8,959 nucleotides of DNA from Sphingomonadales bacterium (lineage in GTDB: Bacteria; Pseudomonadota; Alphaproteobacteria; Sphingomonadales; Sphingomonadaceae). Both the position numbers and the translations under genes were made by a program. Below the pieces are notes generated by a model that saw only the letters and a program-made list of their open reading frames with translations, did not search any database and was not told the DNA's origin. The first letter of the stretch is position 1, and each line of letters starts with the position of its first letter. This document shows positions 1 through 6,995 of this stretch, one piece after another. The DNA lies in NCBI GenBank assembly GCA_027486275.1, contig JAIXPM010000300.1, forward strand, positions 1 to 8,959, given 5' to 3'.

Positions 1-1277
1 AAGCCATCGATGCCGCCTTCCACCTGGCCGGGCAGGGTGCGCACCCAGCCATCGGCGGCGGGTTTGAGGCCGGCGGGCAGTTCGCTGGTCTCGATCATCT
101 CGCGCGGCAGGCCGGCAATCACGCGCTCGGCGATGCGCTCGCCTTCCTGCGGGAACAGGCTGCAGGTGGCATAGATCAGCCGGCCGCCGGGTTTCAGCCA
201 GGCCGCGGCGCGGCGGAGCAGGGCGGCCTGCAGCAGGGTGACGGGCGCCAGATCGGTATTGCCCTTCAGGTGCAGCACATCCGGGTGGCGGCGGAAGATG
301 CCGGTGGCCGAACAGGGTGCATCGATCAGGATATGATCGAACAACGCGTCGGGTTCCCAGCGCAGGGCATCGGCGGCGACCAGTTCGGCCGTCAGCCCGG
401 TGCGCGCCAGATTCTCGCGCACCCGCTCCAGCCGGTGATCCGACACGTCGAGCGCCGTCACATGGCAGCCGCGCGCCGCCAGTTGCAGAGTCTTGCCGCC
501 TGGCGCCGCACACAGATCGAGCACGCGATCGCCGGCCTTGGCCGGCAGCAGGCGGGCGGGCAGGCTGGCGGCGAGATCCTGCACCCACCAGGCGCCTTCG
601 GTAAAGCCGGGCCATTCGGTGATGCTGCCCTTCTTCGCCGTGCGAACATGGCCGGGGGCAAGGCTGATGCCTTCCAGCGCCAACGCCCAATGATCGGTTT
701 GTGAAGGGTCTTTGAGCGTCAGGTCGGTCGCCGGCTCTTCGGCCAGGGCGGCGCTGGCGGCTTCGGCCACGGCCACGCCCCAATCGCGTGCCCAGAATAT
801 ATCGAACGGGCTGGGCAGGCGCGGCGCTGCCGGCAGGGTGGCCGGGCGGCGGATCAGGCTGCCAAGCACGCCATGCACCAGCCGGCGCGGCCCGCCTTCC
901 ACCAGCGGCAGCGCGGTCGCCACCACGGCGTGCGGCGGCGTTTCCAGCTTCAGCCAGCCGGCCAGGGCGACTCGCAGGGCGTGGCGGGCGCGGGCATCGA
1001 TGGGGAGCGGCCGCGGCGTCGCGCTGTCGATCAGCGCGTCCAGTTCCGGCAGCCAGCGCAGTACGGTCAAGGCCAGCAACCGGGCGAGACCGCGATCCTG
1101 CGGCAGCGGCAGATCATCGGCATGGCTGGTGGCGGCATCGAACGGGGCGCCGCGATCCAGCACGGCCTGGATGATTTTCAGCGCGGCGCGGCGGGCGGCA
1201 ACGCCGGTATCATCGCGATTGGTTGTCGGGCGGCCAGAGCGTTCCGGCTTGCGTTCGGGTTTGCGGGGTTGGTTCAT
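1..1277 (-). CDS. rsmB: 16S rRNA m5C methyltransferase, RsmB/NOP family (3' end cut by window edge)
   Basis: The minus-strand frame is open from an ATG at 1277 to the left edge: 425 codons, with no stop when checked codon by codon. Residues about 25-155 are helical and resemble the NusB-like RNA-binding domain of RsmB. Residues about 235-425 form the SAM-dependent Rossmann methyltransferase. Motif I is VLDLCAAPGGKT (252-263). Motif IV is DAPCSATG, with Cys322. Motif VI is YATCS, with Cys372. In this family the motif VI Cys attacks C6 of cytosine and the motif IV Cys helps release the product; the expected target is C967 of 16S rRNA. The visible end, LPGQVEGGIDG, is the usual approach to a terminal DGFF motif, so probably fewer than ten residues are missing. 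AAGGGG at 1289-1284 is a good ribosome binding site six bases before the ATG. The N terminus is basic and rich in Arg, Lys and Pro. Another RsmB/NOP paralog remains possible. Confidence 0.9.
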   Translation of the reverse strand, partial: MNQPRKPERKPERSGRPTTNRDDTGVAARRAALKIIQAVLDRGAPFDAATSHADDLPLPQDRGLARLLALTVLRWLPELDALIDSATPRPLPIDARARHALRVALAGWLKLETPPHAVVATALPLVEGGPRRLVHGVLGSLIRRPATLPAAPRLPSPFDIFWARDWGVAVAEAASAALAEEPATDLTLKDPSQTDHWALALEGISLAPGHVRTAKKGSITEWPGFTEGAWWVQDLAASLPARLLPAKAGDRVLDLCAAPGGKTLQLAARGCHVTALDVSDHRLERVRENLARTGLTAELVAADALRWEPDALFDHILIDAPCSATGIFRRHPDVLHLKGNTDLAPVTLLQAALLRRAAAWLKPGGRLIYATCSLFPQEGERIAERVIAGLPREMIETSELPAGLKPAADGWVRTLPGQVEGGIDG

Positions 1278-1314
1278 CGCCCGCCCCTTGCCGCAAATGG
1301 GGGCGCTTTCCCAC

Positions 1315-2142
1315 CTATTTCCGTCTTCCAAGGAAACTGCCGATCACCTTGAAATAGGAAACCGGGAACAGGCGCACCATCCAATCGATGAAACGCGCAT
1401 CCGGCCCAATCAGCACTCGGGTGCTGCGTTTGGCCATGCCGGTGATGATGGTTTCGGCCGCCTGTTCGGGCGTGGTGGGGGCGTTCTTCTCGAACTCGGC
1501 GGCGAAATCGGTGTTGGGGTCCTGCCCCGGCAACAGCGCGATCTGCTTGCTGTTTTTCGCCACGTTGGTCTTGATGCCGCCGGGGTGGACGCGGATCACC
1601 GCCACCTTGGGATCGGTCACCGCCAGTTCCAGCGCCATCGCCTCGGTCAACCCGCGCACCGCATATTTGCTGGCGTTATAGGCGCTTTGGGTGGGGTAGC
1701 CCATCATACCGAACACGCTGGAAATATTGACGATCCAACCGATGCCATCCTTGGCGGCTGCACCCCGCACATGCGGCAGCGCGGCGCGGCAGCCGGCGAC
1801 CACGGCATTGAAGTTGACGTTCATCACCCGGTCGAAATCGGCTTCCGGGCAATCGGCAAAGGGCGCCACCACGCTGAGCCCGGCATTGTTGATGATGCCA
1901 TCCAGCTTGCCGAAATCCGTCACCGCGCCCGCAACCCAGGCGTTGAGTGCAGCCGTGTCGGTCACATCCAGCGCCGTGATGCTTGAAGGCCGATTCCCTA
2001 GCAGCCGCTTGGTCTCCGCCAAGCCGTCCGCATCCTTGTCGGCCAGCGCCAGCACCGCGCCGCGCCCGGCCAGGTTCAGCGCCAACGCCCGCCCGATGCC
2101 GCTGCCGGCGCCGGTTATGGCAATCACCTTGTTGTCGAACAT
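1315..2142 (-). CDS. Short-chain dehydrogenase/reductase (classical SDR)
   Basis: This is a 275-residue NAD(P)-dependent oxidoreductase with a Rossmann fold. Visible SDR marks are the dinucleotide loop TGAGSGIGR (10-18), the acidic stretch LADKDADG after strand 2 (Asp35 hints at NAD preference, an inference), NNAG (85-88), Ser142 in NISSVFG, the catalytic pair Tyr155 and Lys159 in YNASK, and HPGGIKTN (186-193). The substrate cannot be read from the sequence. The frame stays open upstream to 2301, but those 53 codons are Gly/Arg/Pro-rich and run through the small gene on the other strand. The ATG at 2142 has AGGGGG six bases upstream and begins directly at the first beta strand, so it is chosen. 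The C-terminal tail (about 251-275) is rich in aromatic and aliphatic residues and ends in basic GRRK, which could mean membrane association. rsmB starts 37 bases downstream on the same strand, so the two may be co-transcribed. Confidence 0.9.
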   Translation of the reverse strand: MFDNKVIAITGAGSGIGRALALNLAGRGAVLALADKDADGLAETKRLLGNRPSSITALDVTDTAALNAWVAGAVTDFGKLDGIINNAGLSVVAPFADCPEADFDRVMNVNFNAVVAGCRAALPHVRGAAAKDGIGWIVNISSVFGMMGYPTQSAYNASKYAVRGLTEAMALELAVTDPKVAVIRVHPGGIKTNVAKNSKQIALLPGQDPNTDFAAEFEKNAPTTPEQAAETIITGMAKRSTRVLIGPDARFIDWMVRLFPVSYFKVIGSFLGRRK

Positions 2143-2206
2143 GTTACGCCCCCTGCTTCGCTTCACCCCATTGCTAACAGGCGGGCGGCGGTGGCAACAC
2201 TGATTT
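2143..2206. promoter_or_regulatory. Divergent intergenic region between the SDR and the SDHAF4-like gene
   Basis: These 64 bases separate two divergent start codons, so promoters for both should lie here or reach into the neighbouring coding sequence. I cannot pick out a convincing -35/-10 pair on either strand. The half nearest the plus-strand gene is a GC-rich ggcgggcggcggtgg run with only a weak Shine-Dalgarno match. The call rests on gene arrangement alone. Confidence 0.35.
2149..2154 (-). promoter_or_regulatory. Ribosome binding site that decides the SDR start
   Basis: Read on the minus strand this is AGGGGG, six bases before the ATG at 2142. It supports the 275-residue SDR over the longer open frame beginning at 2301. 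Confidence 0.7.
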
Positions 2207-2362
2207 ATGGACAAGGACAAGCCCCAGACCCCCGATCCGCGCGACAAGCAGCCGGAAGCGCCGCCACCGCCGCCAACCGACAAGGAAGTCGGCGGGCGCA
2301 AGGGCCCCGATCCTGTGCGTTATGGCGATTGGGAAAAGGGCGGCATCGCGGTCGATTTTTGA
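2207..2362 (+). CDS. SDHAF4-like succinate dehydrogenase assembly factor (DUF1674), 51 aa
   Basis: A 51-residue protein begins at the ATG at 2207 and ends with TGA at 2360-2362. The N-terminal half is charged, Pro-rich and probably disordered (DKDKPQTPDPRDKQPEAPPPPP). The C-terminal half, EVGGRKGPDPVRYGDWEKGG followed by IAVDF, matches the DUF1674/SDHAF4 signature of the form GG-KGPEPTRYGDWE--G-DF, including the terminal Asp-Phe. Mitochondrial SDHAF4 (yeast Sdh8) binds the flavinated succinate dehydrogenase subunit SdhA before it joins SdhB and limits oxidative damage; the bacterial protein is presumed to act similarly in the cytoplasm. No sdh genes are visible here, so the link is by homology only. 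It is divergent from the SDR and convergent with gpsA, with seven bases between the stops. The Shine-Dalgarno match is weak. In other alphaproteobacteria, as I recall, this family often sits near rsmB, which fits the location. Its size makes it easy to miss. Confidence 0.88.
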   Translation: MDKDKPQTPDPRDKQPEAPPPPPTDKEVGGRKGPDPVRYGDWEKGGIAVDF

Positions 2363-2369
2363 GAGCGCG

Positions 2370-3338
2370 CTATTCGGCTTTCAATGGCCGCGCCAGCAAA
2401 GCGCTGATGGTTTCGCGCACCGACGCGCCGGCCAGCAGGGCGGCGACAGCCTCGGAAATCGGCATCTCGATACCGGCGGCGCGGGCAGCTTCCACCAGTA
2501 CGGGCGCGGTAGCAGCGCCTTCGGCCACCGCCGGGCCGGCGAGCAGGTCGGCGAGTGAGCGGCCCTGGCCGAGGCCGACACCCAGGCGGAAGTTGCGGCT
2601 GTTTTCCGATGAGCAGGTGAGGACGAGATCACCCAGCCCTGACAGGCCGGCGAGCGTTTCGGCGCGGGCGCCGCGCGCCACGCCAAAGCGGGTCATTTCG
2701 GCAAAGCCGCGCGCGATCAACGCCGCGCGGGCGTTGAGGCCGAGTCCGGCACCGTCCACCACCCCGCAGGCGATGGCGAGCACGTTCTTCACAGCGCCGC
2801 CGATCTCCGCCCCCACGACGTCATCGGACTGGTAGAGCCGGAAGGTCGGGCGGGCCATCGCGGCCACCAAACGCTCGCCCAGCGCACTGTCAGAGCAAGC
2901 CAGCGTGATGGCGCAGGGGAGGCCCTTGGCGACTTCTGCGGCGAAACTGGGGCCGGAGAGGACGGCGATGGGGTTGGGCACAAGGCTTTGCGCCACCTCC
3001 ACCATGAGTTCGTGGCTACCGGCTTCAATGCCCTTGGCGCACAACACCAAAGGCGTGGTGGCGGGGATCGCAGCCTGGCTGAGCACGGCGCGGAGATGTT
3101 GGGCAGGCACAACGACGAGGATGATCGCGCAGGCCGCAATGTCGGCCAGATTGGTCGTGGCGGTAATGCCGGCGGGCAGCGGGATGCCGGGCAGGAAGAC
3201 CGAGTTTTCGCGGGTGGTGTTGATGGCGGCGATCACCTCTGCCTCGCGCGCCCACAATGTCACCGGGCCATTGCCAGCCAAAGTGCTGGCCAGCGCCGTG
3301 CCCCATGCGCCAGCGCCGATGACGCCGAGCCGAATCAC
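2370..3338 (-). CDS. gpsA: Glycerol-3-phosphate dehydrogenase [NAD(P)+]
   Basis: This is a 322-residue cytoplasmic enzyme that reduces dihydroxyacetone phosphate to sn-glycerol-3-phosphate, the backbone for phospholipids. The N-terminal Rossmann domain opens with [12 protein letters not shown] (6-17). Conserved blocks follow in the expected order: CAKGIE with Lys102, [15 protein letters not shown] (127-141), [13 protein letters not shown] with Lys184 as the likely catalytic lysine, and the C-terminal [20 protein letters not shown] (231-250), which contributes substrate contacts including Asp237 and Arg249. Length is normal for the family. The start codon is GTG (3338-3336), placed so that GTGA overlaps the tsaD stop TGA. 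This implies translational coupling, and translation from here gives [10 protein letters not shown], a standard GpsA start. No separate promoter is apparent. It converges on the SDHAF4-like gene with seven bases between stops and no clear terminator hairpin. Confidence 0.97.
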   Translation of the reverse strand: MIRLGVIGAGAWGTALASTLAGNGPVTLWAREAEVIAAINTTRENSVFLPGIPLPAGITATTNLADIAACAIILVVVPAQHLRAVLSQAAIPATTPLVLCAKGIEAGSHELMVEVAQSLVPNPIAVLSGPSFAAEVAKGLPCAITLACSDSALGERLVAAMARPTFRLYQSDDVVGAEIGGAVKNVLAIACGVVDGAGLGLNARAALIARGFAEMTRFGVARGARAETLAGLSGLGDLVLTCSSENSRNFRLGVGLGQGRSLADLLAGPAVAEGAATAPVLVEAARAAGIEMPISEAVAALLAGASVRETISALLARPLKAE

Positions 3339-4387
3339 GCCTTCACCCCGGCGCCGCGAACGGCTTCAGCAGCCGGATCGAGCGGCCAACGCGGGCGGGC
3401 AGGCGCGTGGAGATCGTCCACATCGCCGATGGCCAGCCGCTCCAGCCCGGCCCAGGCGATCATCGCGCCATTGTCTGTGCACAGCCACATCGGCGGAGCG
3501 ACAAAGGGCAGGCCGTGGGTGGCGGCAAGGCCGGCCAGGGTGGCGCGAATGGCCTGATTGGCCGCCACCCCGCCGGCGACCACCAAGGCGGTGGCTTCCG
3601 GGAACGCCGCGATGGCGCGCGCCGTGCGGTCGGTCAGACAATCGCAGGCGGCCTGCTGGAAGCTGGCGGCGAGATCGGCGATGTCCTGTGCCGTCGGCTC
3701 GGCAAGGGCGGCGCGGGCGCGCAGTACGGCGGATTTCAGGCCGGCAAAGGAGAAATGCGGTTCGTCACTGCCCACCAAGGGGCGCGGCAGCGGGAATCGC
3801 GCCGGATTGCCAGTGTGTGCCGCCCGTTCCAGCGCCGGACCACCGGGAAAGCCCAGGCCCAGCACCTTGGCGGACTTGTCGAAGGCTTCGCCCACCGCAT
3901 CGTCGATGGTGGTGGCGAGCCGGCGATAACGGCCGACGCCTTCCACGCCGAGCAATTGGCAATGCCCGCCGGAGACCAGCAGCAGCAGATAGGGAAATTG
4001 CAGGCTCGCATCGGCCAGGCGGGGTGACAGCGCGTGGCCTTCGAGGTGATTGACGGCGATCAGCGGTTTGTTGGCGGCAAAGGCCAATGCCTTGGCCGTC
4101 ACCAGGCCGACCATCACGCCGCCGATCAGGCCCGGCCCGGCGGTGCCGGCAATGGCGTCCACATCAGTCAGCGCGATGCCGGCTTCGTTCAATACGGTCT
4201 CCACCATCGGCGCCAGCCGGTCGGCATGGGCGCGGGCGGCGAGTTCGGGCACCACGCCGCCAAAGCGTTCGTGGGCTTCGTTCTGGCTGGCGATGCGCTG
4301 GGACAGAATGGTGCGATCACCGCGCACCAAGGCGACCGCGGTTTCATCGCAGCTGGATTCGATGCCGAGAACCAGTGGGCCAGTCAT
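3335..4387 (-). CDS. tsaD: tRNA N6-adenosine threonylcarbamoyltransferase
   Basis: A 350-residue TsaD (formerly Gcp/YgjD) of the Kae1/ASKHA fold. With TsaB and TsaE it transfers the threonylcarbamoyl group from threonylcarbamoyl-AMP to A37 of tRNAs that read ANN codons, forming t6A. The N terminus [16 protein letters not shown] is diagnostic. The metal ligands are visible: His114 and His118 in NHLEGH and Asp305 in [12 protein letters not shown]. Other family blocks are [14 protein letters not shown] (81-94), LLLVSGGHC (135-143), [22 protein letters not shown] (162-183 region) and [12 protein letters not shown] (270-281). No domain is missing. The ATG at 4387 sits four residues before the first beta strand, with no obvious Shine-Dalgarno upstream, so translation may be leaderless or weakly initiated. 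It leads a two-gene unit with gpsA (4-base overlap) and is divergent from hemC across 56 bases. Confidence 0.98.
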   Translation of the reverse strand: MTGPLVLGIESSCDETAVALVRGDRTILSQRIASQNEAHERFGGVVPELAARAHADRLAPMVETVLNEAGIALTDVDAIAGTAGPGLIGGVMVGLVTAKALAFAANKPLIAVNHLEGHALSPRLADASLQFPYLLLLVSGGHCQLLGVEGVGRYRRLATTIDDAVGEAFDKSAKVLGLGFPGGPALERAAHTGNPARFPLPRPLVGSDEPHFSFAGLKSAVLRARAALAEPTAQDIADLAASFQQAACDCLTDRTARAIAAFPEATALVVAGGVAANQAIRATLAGLAATHGLPFVAPPMWLCTDNGAMIAWAGLERLAIGDVDDLHAPARPRWPLDPAAEAVRGAGVKA

Positions 4388-4443
4388 GGCGCACAGCTAG
4401 GGCCAGTCTTGCCAATCCGCAACCGTCGCGCCATGGCAGGCGC
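4388..4443. promoter_or_regulatory. Divergent promoter region between tsaD and hemC
   Basis: This 56-base gap must carry or border the promoters of both the tsaD-gpsA unit and the hemC operon. I cannot assign -35/-10 boxes with confidence. Neither start has a strong Shine-Dalgarno; only GGCAGG at 4435-4440, three bases before hemC, comes near. An ATG at 4433 opens a four-codon frame (MAGA, stop) whose TGA overlaps the hemC ATG as ATGA. That is most likely chance, but it could be a mini-leader. Confidence 0.4.
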
Positions 4444-5355
4444 ATGAGCTTCAAGATTGGCACCCGCGGTTCTCCCCTTGCGCTGGCCCAGGCGCACATG
4501 ACGGCTGACGCCCTGAAAGCCGCGCATGGCTGGGGCGAGGCCGACGTGGAGATCATCATCATCCACACCACTGGGGACAAGGTGCAGGATCGCGCGCTGG
4601 CGGAGATCGGCGGCAAGGCGTTGTGGACCAAGGAGCTGGATGCCGCCTTGATGGATGGCCGAATCGATATCGGCGTGCATTCGATGAAGGACGTCGAAAC
4701 CCTGCTGAAAGACGGTATCTGCCTCGCTGCCATGCTGCCGCGCGCCGATGTGCGCGAACGGCTGATCGGTGCCGCCAGCATCGCGGCGCTGCCACAGGGT
4801 GCGCGCATCGGCACCTCAAGCCCGCGCCGGGCGGCGCAGTTGAAGGCGAAGCGGCCGGATCTGGTCACCGTAATCCTGCGCGGCAATGTTGCGCGCCGGC
4901 TGGCCCAGGTTGAAGCGGGTGTTATCGATGCCACATTGCTGGCCGCCGCCGGCCTTGATCGGTTGGGGCAGGATGTGGGCGCGCTGATCGACATTGACGA
5001 AATGCTGCCCGCCAGCGCGCAGGGAGCCGTGGGCATCACGGTGCGCGACGGCGACGAGGCGACGCTGGCGCGGCTGGAACCGATCAATCACCTGCCGACG
5101 TTCCAGTGCGTCTCCATCGAGCGCGCCTTCCTCGCGGCGCTGGGCGGCACCTGCCATTCGCCGGTGGCGGCGCTGGCTCGGCTGGAAGGTGAAGGCGTCA
5201 CTTTCCGCGGCCAGATCCTCGCCGAGGACGGCAGCGAAGTTCAGGAAGGCGGTTTCAACGCCGCTCTGCATGAAGCGCATGAGCGGGTGGCGGCGTTGGC
5301 CGCTGAGCTGCTCGGCCGCTCCAGCCCGGCCGTGCGCGGGCTGTTCACGGCCTGA
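4444..5355 (+). CDS. hemC: Porphobilinogen deaminase (hydroxymethylbilane synthase)
   Basis: A 303-residue cytoplasmic enzyme that joins four porphobilinogen units into hydroxymethylbilane for heme and other tetrapyrroles. The N terminus FKIGTRGSPLALAQA is diagnostic. Catalytic Asp83 lies in VHSMKDV. Substrate and cofactor-binding arginines lie in GTSSPRRAAQL (123-133) and RGNVARRL (146-153). The dipyrromethane cofactor is carried by Cys237 in GGTCHSP, which is present. Length is typical. The ATG at 4444 is the only start that gives the standard N terminus; an ATG at 4433 is in another frame and stops after four codons. The gene opens a plus-strand operon, and its TGA overlaps the hemD ATG by one base (TGATG), which suggests coupling with the next enzyme of the pathway. 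Confidence 0.98.
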   Translation: MSFKIGTRGSPLALAQAHMTADALKAAHGWGEADVEIIIIHTTGDKVQDRALAEIGGKALWTKELDAALMDGRIDIGVHSMKDVETLLKDGICLAAMLPRADVRERLIGAASIAALPQGARIGTSSPRRAAQLKAKRPDLVTVILRGNVARRLAQVEAGVIDATLLAAAGLDRLGQDVGALIDIDEMLPASAQGAVGITVRDGDEATLARLEPINHLPTFQCVSIERAFLAALGGTCHSPVAALARLEGEGVTFRGQILAEDGSEVQEGGFNAALHEAHERVAALAAELLGRSSPAVRGLFTA

Positions 5356-6002
5356 TGCGCATCCTGGTCGTTCGCCCGCAGCCGGGTGCGGACGCGACCG
5401 CCGCCCGGCTGAGGGCCATGGGGCATGATCCGGTGGCCCACCCACTGCTGGCAACCCGGCCACTGCCGTGGGCTTTGCCGGCCGAACCGCCAGATGCCGT
5501 GATCCTTTCAAGCGCGGCGGCCGTGCGTCATGCCGGGCCGCTGGCTGATTCGCTCAAGCACCTGCCCGCGCACGCGGTTGGGGAAGCAACCGCCGCTGCA
5601 GCGCGTGCCGCCGGCTGGAGCGCTGTGAAGGCTGGGCCGGGCACAATGCAGGCGCTTCTCGATGGCTTGGCGAGCGCGCAATTTCTGCACCTCGCCGGCG
5701 CCGATCTGACAGCGGTGACGGTGCCGCCCGCGCTCGGCCTCATCCGCGTCACCGTTTACGAAACGCCGCTGCTGCCGCTGCCGGGTCTGCCCGATGTTGA
5801 CGCGGTGCTGCTGCATTCGCCGCGCACGGCAGCGCAGTTCGCAGGAGAATGGGACCGGCTGGGCGGCCGGCGCGCTGCTGTGCAGCTGTTTGCCATCAGT
5901 GGGGCAACGCTGGCAGCCGCTGGCAGCGGGTGGAGCACGGCACGTACGGCTGCTGAACCGACCGAGTCGGCCCTGCTGGCGATGCTGCCCAAAGCCTTGT
6001 AG
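5355..6002 (+). CDS. hemD: Uroporphyrinogen-III synthase
   Basis: A 215-residue enzyme that closes hydroxymethylbilane with inversion of ring D to give uroporphyrinogen III. HemD sequences are poorly conserved, so the call leans partly on position directly after hemC with a TGATG overlap. Sequence support is present: the N-terminal strand MRILVVRPQPGADATAARL, the VILSSAAAVRH block (49-59), AVGEATAAAARAAGW (74-88), FLHLAGAD (110-117), VYET (134-137) and LLHSPRTAAQF (152-162). These fit the two alternating Rossmann-like domains of the family. At 215 residues it is at the short end, without tail extensions. The stop TAG overlaps the AGGAAGG ribosome binding site of the next gene. Confidence 0.92.
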   Translation: MRILVVRPQPGADATAARLRAMGHDPVAHPLLATRPLPWALPAEPPDAVILSSAAAVRHAGPLADSLKHLPAHAVGEATAAAARAAGWSAVKAGPGTMQALLDGLASAQFLHLAGADLTAVTVPPALGLIRVTVYETPLLPLPGLPDVDAVLLHSPRTAAQFAGEWDRLGGRRAAVQLFAISGATLAAAGSGWSTARTAAEPTESALLAMLPKAL

Positions 6003-6007
6003 GAAGG
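6001..6007 (+). promoter_or_regulatory. Ribosome binding site of the mitofilin-like gene, overlapping the hemD stop
   Basis: AGGAAGG begins inside the hemD TAG and ends four bases before the ATG at 6012. It is the strongest Shine-Dalgarno in the plus-strand operon. Ribosomes ending hemD would reach it directly, so re-initiation is likely. Confidence 0.75.
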
Positions 6008-6011
6008 CGCC

Positions 6012-6995
6012 ATGAACGATCCTTTCGACCGCAGCGACATCGGGGAATCGAGCCTTGCCGCAACCGAACGGCTGCGGGCCCGGCTGATGACCCCGGGGCC
6101 GGCGGGCGCGCAGCAAACGCCGCGGCGCAGCGGTTTCGCCTGGGCAATCGCGGCGGCGCTGTTCGCCTTTGCCGCCGGATTGATCGCCAATCCCTGGTTT
6201 GAACAGGCAGTGCGCGGCCGGCTGCCGTTCGTGGCGGCGGCCAGCAAAGGCGAGGCCGACGCGCTGGAAAAGCGATTGGCGGTGCTGGAACGTGCACGGG
6301 GGGCGGCGCCGGTGGTGGCATCGGAACGGCTGGCCCGCACCGAAGCCAAGGTGGAAAGCAGCACCGATCAGATCCAGCGCGATGCCGAGCGTATCGATGA
6401 ACTCAACCGCCAGCTCGCCGGATTGGCGGAGCGGGTGGCGGCGGCGGAAGCCCGCGATGCCAGCGTGGTCGCCGCCGCGCAGGGTGCTGCCGACCGCGCC
6501 GAATCAATGCTCACCGTGTTGTTGTTGCGCCGCGCGGTGGAGGATGGCCGCCCGCTCGATGCCCTGCTGCCGGCCACGCGCCGCCTGTTCGAGGAACAAT
6601 ATGCCGACGAGGTGGCGGCGCTGGAGGGGCTGTCGGCCGCGCCGGCGACGCGGACGCAGCTGGCGCGGCAACTGGCCGGGCTTTCGGATGCAGGGCCGGG
6701 CGCGACGCGGCCCGATTGGTGGCAGGCTTTCATGCGCCGGGTGGAAACCACCTTCTCTGCCAGCGAAGGGGCTGGCCCGGTGGCGCAGGCGCAAGGCCAG
6801 ATGGCGCGCGGCAATGTGGCGGCGGCCGCCGCCGCGCTGCGCCGGGCGACCGCGCTGCGCGGCAATACGACTGTGCGCGGCTGGCTGGCGGCGGCCGATC
6901 GCCTGCTGGCCGGCGAGGCAGCGCTGGTGGCACTGGAAGCCGCTGCCGCTGCGCCGTTGCCGGCACCGGTAGCTGTCACAGCGCCAACGCGTTGA
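6012..6995 (+). CDS. Mitofilin/Mic60-like inner-membrane protein of the hem operon
   Basis: A 327-residue single-pass membrane protein. Residues 1-40 are a short cytoplasmic tail, 41-61 form one transmembrane helix (GFAWAIAAALFAFAAGLIAN), and 80-165 are Ala/Glu/Arg-rich and strongly helical with coiled-coil character. Residues about 166-305 form a helical C-terminal domain beginning LLRRAVEDGRPLDALLPATR, which resembles the mitofilin signature seen after the coiled coil in alphaproteobacterial homologs. Mitochondrial Mic60 shapes crista junctions; alphaproteobacterial Mic60 genes are known to lie beside hemC/hemD and to act on inner or intracytoplasmic membranes. The large domain should be periplasmic. 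It is shorter than many homologs and has an Ala/Pro-rich tail. The start is set by AGGAAGG five bases upstream, and its TGA overlaps the next start. A plain coiled-coil membrane protein, or a HemX-like role in tetrapyrrole synthesis, is the alternative. Confidence 0.78.
   Translation: MNDPFDRSDIGESSLAATERLRARLMTPGPAGAQQTPRRSGFAWAIAAALFAFAAGLIANPWFEQAVRGRLPFVAAASKGEADALEKRLAVLERARGAAPVVASERLARTEAKVESSTDQIQRDAERIDELNRQLAGLAERVAAAEARDASVVAAAQGAADRAESMLTVLLLRRAVEDGRPLDALLPATRRLFEEQYADEVAALEGLSAAPATRTQLARQLAGLSDAGPGATRPDWWQAFMRRVETTFSASEGAGPVAQAQGQMARGNVAAAAAALRRATALRGNTTVRGWLAAADRLLAGEAALVALEAAAAAPLPAPVAVTAPTR

Noticed and set aside
712..1986. A 424-codon plus-strand frame opposite rsmB and the SDR
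   Set aside because: It crosses two real minus-strand genes with clear catalytic motifs, and its product has no recognisable domain; it is a codon-bias shadow.
2143..2301. An N-terminal extension of the SDR by 53 residues
   Set aside because: It is Gly/Arg-rich, overlaps the SDHAF4-like gene on the other strand, and the ATG at 2142 has a strong ribosome binding site directly before the Rossmann strand.
2364..2371. Palindrome AGCGCGCT between the SDHAF4-like and gpsA stops as a terminator
   Set aside because: It has no loop and no T-tract, and an 8-base GC palindrome is common by chance in such DNA.
2905..4053. A 382-codon plus-strand frame opposite gpsA and tsaD
   Set aside because: The product is Arg/Pro-rich shadow sequence spanning the junction of two confirmed genes.
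4087..4443. An upstream extension of hemC by 119 codons
   Set aside because: It runs antisense through tsaD and adds Arg-rich sequence before the standard HemC N terminus; no homologous extension is known to me.
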